From Palsa-506 sp963709075 (GTDB lineage Bacteria > Actinomycetota > Actinomycetes > Streptosporangiales > Streptosporangiaceae): 64,000 bases of DNA. The notes below the pieces were generated by a model. That model had not been told where the DNA came from. It saw only the letters and a list, made by a program, of their open reading frames with translations, and made no database searches. A program made the position numbers and the translations under genes. Location: contig CAVPUY010000006.1 of the NCBI GenBank assembly GCA_963709075.1, forward strand, positions 1 to 64,000. The letters run 5' to 3'. This document shows, piece after piece, positions 26,983 to 35,126 of this stretch (positions are counted from its first letter, which is position 1; each line of letters begins with the position of its first letter).

Positions 26983-27020
26983 ATGTAGACGTTGACATCA
27001 TTGTTGGCACCGCCTACATT
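26983..27020 (+). promoter_or_regulatory. SDR promoter with overlapping TetR-type operator
   Basis: TTGACA at 26992-26997 and TACATT at 27015-27020 are separated by exactly 17 bases, a near-consensus promoter. Seven bases after TACATT comes the SDR ATG, implying a leaderless mRNA. ATGTAG at 26983-26988 and CTACAT at 27014-27019 form inverted arms that bracket the promoter, a plausible site for the divergently encoded TetR protein. Confidence 0.75.
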
Positions 27021-27027
27021 GTTGCTC

Positions 27028-27924
27028 ATGACTACTTTCAGCGCCGGAGACGTCCCGGACATGAACGGCCGGACAGTGATCGTGACCGGCGCTAACAGCG
27101 GCATCGGGCGAGCAGCAGCGCACTCGCTCGCCGCGGCTAGCGCTCACGTCGTGCTCGCGGTGCGCAATGTCGAGAAGGGCCGGGCGGCCGCGGCGACCAT
27201 GCCCGGTGTGACCGAGGTCCGCGAGCTCGACCTTGCGAGCCTTGAATCCGTACGCGCGTTCGCCTCGGGCTGGCAGGGCGAGATCGGCCTGCTGATCAAC
27301 AACGCGGGCGTGATGGTGCCGCCGCTGACCCGCACGGCCGACGGGTTTGAGCTGCAGTTCGGTACCAACCATCTCGGTCACTTCGCTCTGACGAATCTTC
27401 TCCTTGAGCATGTCACCGGCCGGGTGGTGACGGTGTCCTCGACCGGTCACCGGATCGGGAGCATTGACTTCGACGATCTCAACTGGGAGCGCAAGCCCTA
27501 CCGGGCCTGGCGCGCCTACGGGCAATCGAAGCTCGCGAACCTGCTGTTCACCATGGAGCTTCAGCGTAGGCTGGCCGCCGCCGGGTCGGGTGTGCTGGCG
27601 ACCGCAGCGCATCCCGGCTACGCTGCGACGAACCTCCAGTTTCATAGCCAGCGCCGGTCACTCGATTTGATCAGCAGGGTCGGGAACCAGCTGTTCGCGC
27701 AGGATGAGAACGGCGGCGCGCTCCCCACCCTCTATGCCGCCGTCGCCGATATTCCCGGCAATAGCTTCGCGGGACCGGGCGGGTTCATGGAGCAGCGCGG
27801 CGCGCCCAAGCTCGTTGGCCGCTCTGCCGCGGCCAAGGATGCCGATGTTGCGCACCGTCTGTGGAAGGTCTCCGAGCAGCTCACCGGGGTTCGCTTCCCG
27901 CTCCAGATCACAGCCGGCGCGTAG
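27028..27924 (+). CDS. Short-chain dehydrogenase (retinol dehydrogenase-like)
   Basis: A 298-residue SDR. Cofactor motif TGANSGIG is at residues 17-24, NNAG near 90, and the catalytic YGQSK near 160 with the serine in VVTVSSTGH. The arginine in LAVRNVEKG suggests NADP(H). The segment FDDLNWERKPYRAWRAYGQS is typical of this group. The start at 27028 is set by a strong promoter whose -10 is seven bases away. The divergent, frameshifted TetR gene is its likely repressor, so expression may be derepressed if that regulator is truly broken. The substrate is unknown. Confidence 0.93.
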   Translation: MTTFSAGDVPDMNGRTVIVTGANSGIGRAAAHSLAAASAHVVLAVRNVEKGRAAAATMPGVTEVRELDLASLESVRAFASGWQGEIGLLINNAGVMVPPLTRTADGFELQFGTNHLGHFALTNLLLEHVTGRVVTVSSTGHRIGSIDFDDLNWERKPYRAWRAYGQSKLANLLFTMELQRRLAAAGSGVLATAAHPGYAATNLQFHSQRRSLDLISRVGNQLFAQDENGGALPTLYAAVADIPGNSFAGPGGFMEQRGAPKLVGRSAAAKDADVAHRLWKVSEQLTGVRFPLQITAGA

Positions 27925-28021
27925 GCATTGCGGCCGGCCAGCCACGCGTTCAGCAGCCGGCGCCGAGCAGCGCCCGGGCTGGCCGAGCCGGCTCTCTTGC
28001 GGGATCCGCCGTACCGGACAT

Positions 28022-28747
28022 CTAGCTCCCGAAGCTGATGCTGTCCGCCCTGACGTGGACGTCGATCCCGTTCGAGGACGAATTGAGTCCGCCGGTCATC
28101 TGCAGTCCTAGCGGCAGCGACTTCAGCGGCAGCTTGATGTTCTGCGCCGAGCTTGCCAGCCGCGAGGGCAGCCCGTTGCTCGACTCCAGCTGCAGCTCGA
28201 TCTCGTCCGGCCCTGCTGTCACGACCTTCCACGTGGCCGACCAGGACACGAGCCCGCCGGCCAGGTTCAGGCTGCCTTTCACTTCGGTATTTCCGACCGA
28301 AGTGACCTTCAGCCCGCCACCGCCGAGGAAGCCAGCCAGCGGGCCAGCATCCGACAGCGCGTTCCCGAGGGCCCCGAGGCTGATCAGCACCGTCCCGTGC
28401 ACCGGGCCGGTGGTACCGCCATTGAAGCTGGAATTGACCTTCACGCTGTCCGCGACCACATGCAGGCTGGTGACCGTGACCGGTCCCTCCTTGATGTCCG
28501 ACGAGCTGATGGTGATCTGGTGGATATCCCGGGCGGCAACCTGGGCCAGGAACGGGAAGCCGGCGATCGACACGCTGGGCTTGGCCGGGAAGCCGCGCGA
28601 CTGGATCTGAGACGCGATCTTGCTCTCGGCAAACGCCTTGGCCCCGAAGTCGAGGCCGACCAGCAGCACCACGATGACCACGACCCACACCAGCCACTTG
28701 CGGCCACGACTGCGCCGCTTCAGCTGTTGTGGCTGGCTGTCGTCCAA
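28022..28747 (-). CDS. DUF2993 / LmeA-like phospholipid-binding protein
   Basis: A 241-residue secreted or membrane-anchored protein. Residues 16-36 (RKWLVWVVVIVVLLVGLDFG) form one membrane segment after a basic N-terminus. The remainder matches DUF2993, the family of mycobacterial LmeA, a periplasmic phospholipid-binding protein needed for mannan elongation. Typical segments are IASQIQSRGFPAKPSVSIAG and FPFLAQVAARDIHQITIS. The start is a TTG at 28747 preceded by GGGAGG at good spacing. It stands alone after a remnant frame. Confidence 0.88.
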   Translation of the reverse strand: MDDSQPQQLKRRSRGRKWLVWVVVIVVLLVGLDFGAKAFAESKIASQIQSRGFPAKPSVSIAGFPFLAQVAARDIHQITISSSDIKEGPVTVTSLHVVADSVKVNSSFNGGTTGPVHGTVLISLGALGNALSDAGPLAGFLGGGGLKVTSVGNTEVKGSLNLAGGLVSWSATWKVVTAGPDEIELQLESSNGLPSRLASSAQNIKLPLKSLPLGLQMTGGLNSSSNGIDVHVRADSISFGS

Positions 28748-28821
28748 GTCAACCGCCTCCCGGTCTGGGCCTGGATGGCCCGCCGCGGCCCGGGCTGGTC
28801 CCAGCCGTGACAGCTCAGGGA

Positions 28822-29062
28822 TCAGGACATGTCGCCCAGACTGACCAGCTGGACCTGAGCCGAGCCGTTGCCGGACACTAACAGGTACTGGCCGCCAGTC
28901 TGCAGCACGATCTTCTCAGGCTGCTCCCGCCCGGAATATAGCCGAGCGAGGCGGGCTGGCCGGCCAGCGCCGACGCGATGCCCGTTACCGCCAGCTTGCG
29001 CGGCCCGCGAGCTCGCCTGTCGCGGAGGCGGTATAGGAGCCGACGAACTATGGCTCGCTCAT
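28822..29062 (-). pseudogene. Decayed gene of uncertain family
   Basis: Starting from an ATG at 29062 the minus strand reads MSEP, a stop, then FVGSYTASATGEL. The latter resembles the N-terminus of seven-bladed lactonase (6-phosphogluconolactonase-like) proteins. The last 120 bases, in another frame, read EKIVLQTGGQYLLVSGNGSA followed by QVQLVSLGDMS before a stop at 28822. About 300 residues of a normal lactonase would be missing. The two pieces may or may not belong to the same gene. It begins nine bases after the stop of the Gfo/Idh gene. Confidence 0.4.
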
Positions 29063-29070
29063 TCGTCCGG

Positions 29071-30164
29071 TCACCCGGCGGCCAGCAGCGCGAACGGCGG
29101 CTGGGCTGCCTCTTGCTCGGTGAGATTGAGCGGGAACTCCACCCTGCCGTCGCGTGCTGCCCGGTAAGCGGCGTAGATGATCTCGAGTACCGCCCTGCCG
29201 TCCTCGCCAGTCTCCCTGGGGGTCGTGTCCTCGGCCACGCAGCGGGCGAAATGATCCATCTCCTGCGGGAAGCCGTAGTTCCACGCCTCCTCATACATCG
29301 TGAATGTCCAGCCGCGGGTATCCGGGGCCTTCTCGACCGCGTAGCCGTAGCCGACATCGCTGTAGGTCAGCAGCGACGAGCCGCGCAGCAGGTCGGCGTA
29401 GGTGATGCCGTTCGACCCGACGATCTCCGCCCGGTCATCCATCCCGCCTGGCTTTGCCCAGCTCACCTCGATGAGGCGGCTCGCTGGCCCTCGAACCTGA
29501 CCCAGACGATCGCGTGGTCCTCAGCCGCCGTCCGCGCACCGTGCACGAAGGTGCCGACCTCAGCGGTCACGGAGCGGACGGCAGGCCTCCCGTATACCCA
29601 GCGGGCGAACTCGATGCCGTGACAGCCCATGTCCATCAGCACGCCGCCGCCAGCCTGCTCCGGATCCCAGAACCAGCCCGAATGCGGCCCGTAATGCTGC
29701 TCGCCCTGGCGGACCAGGTACACCTCGCCCAGCGCCCCCTCGTCGGCAAGCTGCTTCGCCCGCACGTATTTCGGCGCAAAGCAAAGTTCCTCTGCGTACA
29801 TCAGCTTTACGCCGGCGCTGCGGCATACCGCGATCATCTCGTCCGCTTCGGCCAGCGTCCTGGCCAGCGGCTTCTCGCATACGACATGCTTGCCCGCCCG
29901 GGCAGCGGCGACCACGATGTCCCGGTGCAGCTGGTTCGGCGCTGCCACGCAGATCAGCTCGACGTCGGGCCGCTCGACCAGCTCGCGGAAGTCGGCGTGC
30001 CAGGCCGGGATACCCCACTGGCGGGCAAATGCCTCAGCCCGCCCGGCCGACCTGGACGCGATGGCCCGCACGGAGGCTATCGCCGACCGCGAGAAGGCAT
30101 CCGCATGCAACCGGGCGACGAACCCGCTGCCGACGAGCCCGACTCCCACCTCACGTGACGCCAT
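29071..30164 (-). pseudogene. Gfo/Idh/MocA-family oxidoreductase, frameshifted
   Basis: An NAD(P)-dependent sugar-type dehydrogenase of about 363 residues in two frames. The first part holds the Rossmann motif VGLVGSGFVARLHADAF, the catalytic EKP (VVCEKPLARTLAEAD) and the GGGVLMDMGCHGIEFARW segment. After a break at 29478-29490 the second part continues with VSWAKPGGMDDRAEI and the C-terminal barrel (YAVEKAPDTRGWTFTMYEEA). Members oxidise myo-inositol or related sugars. The ATG at 30164 follows GGAGG. One extra base or two missing would restore the frame. No sugar-pathway neighbours are evident. Confidence 0.87.
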
Positions 30165-30230
30165 GCCGTCCTCCACTACTGGCTGGACGGCGATCCCCGC
30201 CCAGCGCCCGCCGGAGGTCCCGGGGCTGAA

Positions 30231-30674
30231 TCAGTCCCGTTGCTCGCGTATCCGGCGCTTGATCCGGGCCAGCATCGCCGCCATGCCGCGCAGCCGCAGC
30301 GGGCTCACCAGGTCCTGCAGCCCGAGCTGGCTGGAGAACTCAGCTGGCGTCCGCAGGATCTCGTCCGCGCTCAGGCCGTCAAGCCCGGCATGCAGAATGC
30401 CGGCGAAACCGCGAGTGGTCGGGGCCTCGGGCGGCGCCTCGAAGAAGAGGTGAACGGTGTCGTCGTCGTCAACTTCGACCGCGAGGAACAGCGGCGACTG
30501 GCACTCCGGCACCTGCTCAAGCAGCTCCTGGTGCTCCGCGTACCGGGCCGGGAGCGGCGGCAGCTCCGCGGAGAACTCCAGCAGCAGCTGCAGCCGTTCC
30601 TTGCCCGGGACCGCGCCGAAGTCCTCGGCGATCTCCTGCAGGCGGGGATTGAGGGTGCCGGCGCCGGCCGTCAC
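30231..30674 (-). CDS. SufE-like sulfur acceptor protein
   Basis: A 147-residue SufE-family protein. The sulfur-accepting cysteine is in VPECQSPLFLAVEV, and the fold is supported by LQEIAEDFGAVPGKERLQLL and the C-terminal LRLRGMAAMLARIKR. SufE receives persulfide sulfur and enhances desulfurase activity in Fe-S cluster assembly. The GTG start at 30674 overlaps the stop of the upstream rhodanese gene by four bases, so the two are translationally coupled. The same pairing is known in mycobacteria (Rv3283-Rv3284). Confidence 0.9.
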   Translation of the reverse strand: MTAGAGTLNPRLQEIAEDFGAVPGKERLQLLLEFSAELPPLPARYAEHQELLEQVPECQSPLFLAVEVDDDDTVHLFFEAPPEAPTTRGFAGILHAGLDGLSADEILRTPAEFSSQLGLQDLVSPLRLRGMAAMLARIKRRIREQRD

Positions 30675-31552
30675 GGATTCTCGCCCCGGCGGATCGGCGC
30701 CCGGACCGAGTTTCCCCACTCGGTCCATGAACCGTCGTAGTTGCGCACTCGCGGGTAGCCGAGCAGGTGGTGCAGCACGAACCAGGTGTGGCTTGAGCGC
30801 TCGCCGATCCGGCAGTAGACCACCACATCGTCGTCCGGGCGCAGCCCGGCCTCATCCTGATAGATCGCCGCAAGCTCCTTGCGGCTGCGGAAGGTAGCGT
30901 CCGCTGCTGCGGCGCGGGACCAGGGGACGCTCTTGGCGCCGGGAATGTGGCCGCCCCGCAGCGCGCCTTCTTGCGGATAATCCGGCATGTGCAGCAGCTC
31001 GCCGGTGTATTCGCCGGGCGAGCGGACGTCGATGAGCGGCTCGCCGAGGTGGTCAAGGACCTGATCACGGAATGCGCGGAATCCGGTGTCGTCGCGCTCG
31101 ACGACCGGGTAGTCGGTGCGGGGCCGCTGCGCCGCCTCGGTGTTCACCGGCCGTCCCTCGGCGATCCACTTTGCCCGCCCGCCGTCCAGCAGGCGCAGGT
31201 CCGGGTGGCCGAACAGGGTGCACACCCACAGCGCGTACGCTGCCCACCAGTTATTCCGGTCGCCGTAGAGGACCAGCGTGGTATCCCGCGTGATCCCCTT
31301 CTCGGACATCAGCCGGGCGAAGCCCGCACCGTCCACGTAGTCGCGGGTGACCGGATCATTGAGCTCGGTGTGCCAGTCGAGCTTCACCGCGCCCGGGATG
31401 TGGCCGGTCTCGTAAAGCAGCACGTCCTCGTCGGACTCGGCAACGACAAGACCCGGGTCGGTAAGGTGCTCGGCCAGCCACTCGGTCGTGACGAGCATCT
31501 CCGGGCGAGCGTAGTCCTGGAACTTCGGCGCGGAATCGTACGGCAGCGCCAT
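30671..31552 (-). CDS. sseA: Thiosulfate/3-mercaptopyruvate sulfurtransferase, SseA-type
   Basis: A 293-residue double rhodanese protein. The N-terminal rhodanese domain (residues 15-125) lacks the catalytic cysteine, as is usual. The C-terminal domain carries the active loop CRIGERSS, with Cys at about residue 237. The enzyme moves sulfane sulfur to acceptors, and with SufE may feed cysteine sulfur metabolism or protect against oxidative stress. The ATG at 31552 has GGAGGT ten bases upstream. It forms an operon with the sufE-like gene through a GTGA overlap. Confidence 0.92.
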   Translation of the reverse strand: MALPYDSAPKFQDYARPEMLVTTEWLAEHLTDPGLVVAESDEDVLLYETGHIPGAVKLDWHTELNDPVTRDYVDGAGFARLMSEKGITRDTTLVLYGDRNNWWAAYALWVCTLFGHPDLRLLDGGRAKWIAEGRPVNTEAAQRPRTDYPVVERDDTGFRAFRDQVLDHLGEPLIDVRSPGEYTGELLHMPDYPQEGALRGGHIPGAKSVPWSRAAAADATFRSRKELAAIYQDEAGLRPDDDVVVYCRIGERSSHTWFVLHHLLGYPRVRNYDGSWTEWGNSVRAPIRRGENP

Positions 31553-31903
31553 GGTGAGCTTCACCTCCGGTCGCAATCCGTCCTACGGTCGCATACCGCG
31601 CCGCGGGATGCTACGCCGGGCGGTCGGCTCTCGCCAGCTGCGCACGCTCGGCCTGGCTGAACGGGACCGGCTTACGGCGGCCGGCATCGTGCCAGCCGCC
31701 CTCATCCTGCCGCAGGCCGGCATGGACGTGGCTCACAGCCCGCCGTTGTGGCCGGGGCAGGCCGGCCGTAGCCTTTCGGCATGCCGCCTTCGGCCGTCCG
31801 GCCCCGCGCTCCGGCCGGCCCGGGCGGCCGCCGGGTCGGCTTCTGCCGGGAGGGACCCCTCGCCGCGGCAAAGCCCTTCGAAGATGACTGGAGATGATGC
31901 CCT
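31553..31903. other. Intergenic region between divergent genes
   Basis: A 351-bp stretch between sseA and the DUF574 methyltransferase gene. Frames on the plus strand run through it into the methyltransferase region but in other phases and with arginine-rich, non-family sequence. No clear promoter, repeat or RNA motif was found. Confidence 0.5.
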
Positions 31904-32755
31904 GTGGCGGAGGACGACGCGGCTGCCCCGGCCAGGCCAGTCCCCGGATTCGACACCACGGTCTCGCACTCGGCCCGGATCTGGAACTACTGGCTGGGCG
32001 GCAAGGACAACTACGCCGCCGACCGGCAGGCCGGCGACAAGGTCGCCGAGATGCTGCCAAGCATCGTCGCCCAGGCCAGGGCGGACCGGGCCTTCCTTGG
32101 CCGGGCGATCAGTTACCTGGCGGGCGAGGCGGGCATCCGCCAGTTCCTGGACATCGGCACCGGGCTGCCGACGGCGGACAACACCCACGAGGTGGCCCAG
32201 CGGGTGGCGCCGGAATCGCGGATCGTGTACGCCGACAACGACCCTCTCGTGCTACTGCACGCCCGCACGCTGCTCGCCAGCACTCCCGAGGGCGCGTGCG
32301 ACTACGTCGAAGGCGACCTGCATGACCCGGACAAGATCCTGGCCAAGGCGGCGCTGACCCTCGACTTCGGCCAGCCGGTCGCGCTCATGCTGCTGGGCAT
32401 CCTGCACCACATCTCCGACACCGACGAGGCGCAGGAGATCGTCAGGCGGCTGACGGCGGCTCTGGTCCCTGGCAGCTTCCTGACCATCAACCACTCGACA
32501 AGCGCGGTCCACGGCGAGGCCATGGAGGAGGCGGTGCGGCACTGGAACCGGGTCGGAACGCCGCCCATGACCTTGCGCAGCCCCGAGCAGATCGCCCGTT
32601 TTTTCGACGGGCTTGACCTGCTGGCACCCGGGGTGGTGTCGTGTTCACGCTGGCGGCCCGGCCCCAGCCAGTGGGCCGAGCAGCCCGCCGAGGTGGACGA
32701 ATTCTGCGGAGTCGCGCGCAAACCATCAGCAGCCAGGACGCCCCCGAGCGGCTGA
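31904..32755 (+). CDS. DUF574 (Methyltransf_19) SAM-dependent methyltransferase
   Basis: A 283-residue methyltransferase of a family largely confined to actinobacteria. Signature parts are ARIWNYWLGGKDNYAADR, FLDIGTGLPTADNTHEVAQ (SAM-binding motif I), VYADNDPLVLLHAR and LLGILHHISD. The substrate is unknown. Many actinomycetes carry several paralogues, some regulatory. A GTG at 31904 is the start, with GGAGATG upstream. It is convergent with the K+ channel gene that follows after 17 bp. Confidence 0.92.
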   Translation: MAEDDAAAPARPVPGFDTTVSHSARIWNYWLGGKDNYAADRQAGDKVAEMLPSIVAQARADRAFLGRAISYLAGEAGIRQFLDIGTGLPTADNTHEVAQRVAPESRIVYADNDPLVLLHARTLLASTPEGACDYVEGDLHDPDKILAKAALTLDFGQPVALMLLGILHHISDTDEAQEIVRRLTAALVPGSFLTINHSTSAVHGEAMEEAVRHWNRVGTPPMTLRSPEQIARFFDGLDLLAPGVVSCSRWRPGPSQWAEQPAEVDEFCGVARKPSAARTPPSG

Positions 32756-32772
32756 TCAGCCGTCCAGCAGGG

Positions 32773-33450
32773 TCATTCGTCGCCCGAAGTCTCCCGCAGT
32801 CCTGCCCTTCCCTGGCCGGGCCGCCAGGCGCTGACGACCTTGCCTACCGCGGTGACCAGGAACAGCTGGCCGATCAGCATCTCGAGCACGGCCAGGGTCT
32901 GGCCCGGGTTCGCGGCCGGGATGAGGTTGCCGTAACCGGTGGTGGTGAGCGTGGTGAACGAGAAGAAGAGGTCCTGCGAGAACGTGCCGTCGCCCTGCGG
33001 CCCGAAGAACGGCGGATGCGTCTGGGTGAGCCCAAGCGCGTGGTAGAGGAATGCGAAGAACATCCCGGCCATCAGGTACGCCGCGATCGCCCCGAGGACC
33101 GTCTGGGTGTCCACTCTCCGCCGGAGCACGAGGTGCCGGACGATCGAGACCGGCGCGATCAGGTACAGCAGGCAGCTGACCCAGGAGACCAGCCTGCCGT
33201 GCTGCATCTGATCATGGAAGAAGAGGTTCGCGACCGCCCCCACGGCCACTACGACCAGCGCGACGTTGACGGCCGCCCGGGCTGACCGGCGCGCCCGGGA
33301 CGCCCGCAGCGTCACCCACAGCGTCGCGATCTGCACCGCCAGCACCAGGGACGCCGCCCAGGCTGCCTTCAGCGAAGCCGACAACGCATAGGTGCTGAGG
33401 ATGAGCAGGACCACCAGGCCATAGCTGTCCGGCGAGGAGAACGCCTCCAT
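32773..33450 (-). CDS. Two-TM-type potassium channel (Ion_trans_2)
   Basis: A 225-residue membrane protein with about six hydrophobic segments. The last two flank the pore loop LFFSFTTLTTTGYGNLIPA, where TTGYG stands in for the canonical TVGYG K+ filter. No RCK domain follows, so regulation must be through the membrane part. The ATG at 33450 is the best start seen, although a longer N-terminus cannot be excluded. It sits between a methyltransferase and a DMT transporter without obvious functional linkage. Confidence 0.88.
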   Translation of the reverse strand: MEAFSSPDSYGLVVLLILSTYALSASLKAAWAASLVLAVQIATLWVTLRASRARRSARAAVNVALVVVAVGAVANLFFHDQMQHGRLVSWVSCLLYLIAPVSIVRHLVLRRRVDTQTVLGAIAAYLMAGMFFAFLYHALGLTQTHPPFFGPQGDGTFSQDLFFSFTTLTTTGYGNLIPAANPGQTLAVLEMLIGQLFLVTAVGKVVSAWRPGQGRAGLRETSGDE

Positions 33451-33741
33451 CAGCCGCCGGAGACGGCGTCCCCGCGCCAGCCCCGGTAGCCTGCTCGCCG
33501 GAGCGGCCGGGCATCAGGAGCGTCCCGGCGCAGCCAGCCGCCGGCTGGGCCAGCACAGGCCTGCCGCCAGCGGTCTTGCCACCCGGATACCGGCCGGTTC
33601 TGTCATAGCTACCTGCTTCTCTAGTGACCCTCTAGCCTAGCGAGGCACAGTACCGCGAGCCGCGCACGGCTGCTGGCGGCTGTCCCGTCCGATTCGCCAG
33701 CCGTGCGTTACCGAGACCTACCACGGGGATAGGGGCAGGGC

Positions 33742-34608
33742 ATGACCTTTACCGTGGTGTTCGCGCTGGCCGCGGCGTTCTGTAACGCGGTCAACCTGCT
33801 GTCGCAGCACTCGGCGAGCACGGCGGCACCGAAGCGGGAGAAGGGCTGGCGGCTGGTCGTCTACCTGGTCCGGCAGCCGCTGTGGCTGCTCGGCGCCGTC
33901 GCCGCGGTGGGCTCGTTCGCGTTCCAGGCCGTGGCCTTGCACATCGGCCAGCTGTCGGTGGTCCAGCCGATCCTGGTCACCGAGCTGGTCTTCGTCCTGG
34001 TGCTGCGCCGGCTGTGGATCCGCCAGGACGTGGCCAGGGCCGCGTGGGCGGCCGTGCTCGTGGTCTGCGCGGCGCTGGCGGTGTTCCTGTCGGTGGCCGA
34101 GCCCACCGGCGGGCAGCCGGTCCCTGATACCTCGGAATGGCTGTCGGTGGTGGCGGCGTTCGGCGCTGCCATCGCCGTGCTGGCGGTGGCGGGCAGGCGG
34201 GGCCCGCCGGTGCGCCGGGCCGCCGCTTTCGCCACGGCTGCCGCGCTGACCTGGGCCCTGCTGGCCACGTTCATCAAGGCCGCGACCGACACGCTGGCCA
34301 TGTTCGGCATCGGCGGCATGCTCACCCGCTGGCCGGTGTACGCGCTGGCCGTCACCGCGGTGACCGGCGCGTGGCTCGAGCAGGCCGCCTTGCACGTCGG
34401 GCCGCTGAGCGTGTCCCAGCCCGCCCTGGTCATCATCGACCCGTTCGCCAGCATCGTGCTGAGCGTCTGGCTGTTCGACGAGCGCTTCACCGACAGCCCG
34501 GCGAAGATCGCCATCGCCGTCATAGCTTTCGCCGTCATGGCCGCCGGGGTCACCGTGCTGTCCCGGACAGCACCGCAAGACCTCGCCCCGGGCCGGCCGG
34601 CCACCTAG
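33742..34608 (+). CDS. DMT-superfamily transporter (EamA/NIPA-like)
   Basis: A 288-residue protein with about nine or ten hydrophobic helices beginning directly at the N-terminus (MTFTVVFALAAAFCNAVNLL). Repeated glycine- and alanine-rich helices and the QPILVTELVFVLVLRR / QPALVIIDPFASIVLSVWLF pair show the internal duplication of drug/metabolite transporters. NIPA-type members move Mg2+ or small metabolites; the substrate here is unknown. The start lies 20 bases after a purine-rich stretch. Confidence 0.88.
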   Translation: MTFTVVFALAAAFCNAVNLLSQHSASTAAPKREKGWRLVVYLVRQPLWLLGAVAAVGSFAFQAVALHIGQLSVVQPILVTELVFVLVLRRLWIRQDVARAAWAAVLVVCAALAVFLSVAEPTGGQPVPDTSEWLSVVAAFGAAIAVLAVAGRRGPPVRRAAAFATAAALTWALLATFIKAATDTLAMFGIGGMLTRWPVYALAVTAVTGAWLEQAALHVGPLSVSQPALVIIDPFASIVLSVWLFDERFTDSPAKIAIAVIAFAVMAAGVTVLSRTAPQDLAPGRPAT

Positions 34609-34839
34609 CCGAGGGCGCCAGCTAGCCGCCCGGCCGCCGGCTGACCGATGAAGGAGACCGGACTCAGGGCCCGGGCACTGCCGTAAGCCCGGAAAGACGA
34701 TCAGAAACGGGAACTCCCCGCGGTCTCAGGGCCCACCGAGGCGAGACGGCGTGGCCCGCGATCGCCCCGCGCGCTGAAGGCGTGCCGGCGACCCGCGGAC
34801 GCCAGCGATCCGGAGGGTGGTTCCGATTGCTGGCGAAGA

Positions 34840-35074
34840 CCGGGCCAACCCGGCGCACGGGCCCGTTCCCTCATCTACCTGGAAGACCACGACAGCGAGC
34901 TGTCGATCGCGGTGCTCGACTTTGAGGCGCGACCCCGGCGGAACCCGGCGATCCTGCTGGTCTCGGGGACGGAGCCCGCACGCCGCCGAGCGGCTATGGG
35001 CGACCCCGCTTTACCGGATTGTCTACGACCCGGACGGCCGCCCCTGGCGAGACCGCCTCCGGGGGCGGCTCTGA
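34840..35074 (+). pseudogene. Unrecognised frameshifted fragment
   Basis: One frame reads ARSLIYLEDHDSELSIAVLD then FEARPRRNPAILLVSGTE. A second frame continues AERLWATPLYRIVYDPDGRP followed by WRDRLRGRL and a stop. The pieces join naturally at about 34980, suggesting one small protein of at least 75 residues broken by a frame change. I do not recognise the family. No start codon with a ribosome binding site was identified. Confidence 0.4.
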
Positions 35075-35126
35075 ACCGTCCCGGTCTGCACGTGTGAACG
35101 CCCGCAGCGTGGGCAGCTTGGCGGTC

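Noticed and set aside
31551..32357. Plus-strand frame of 268 codons starting in the sseA upstream region
   Set aside because: Arg/Ser/Pro-rich and overlapping the DUF574 methyltransferase in another phase.
33718..34578. Minus-strand frame of 286 codons antisense to the DMT transporter
   Set aside because: His/Gln/Arg-rich shadow; the plus strand encodes a plausible membrane protein.
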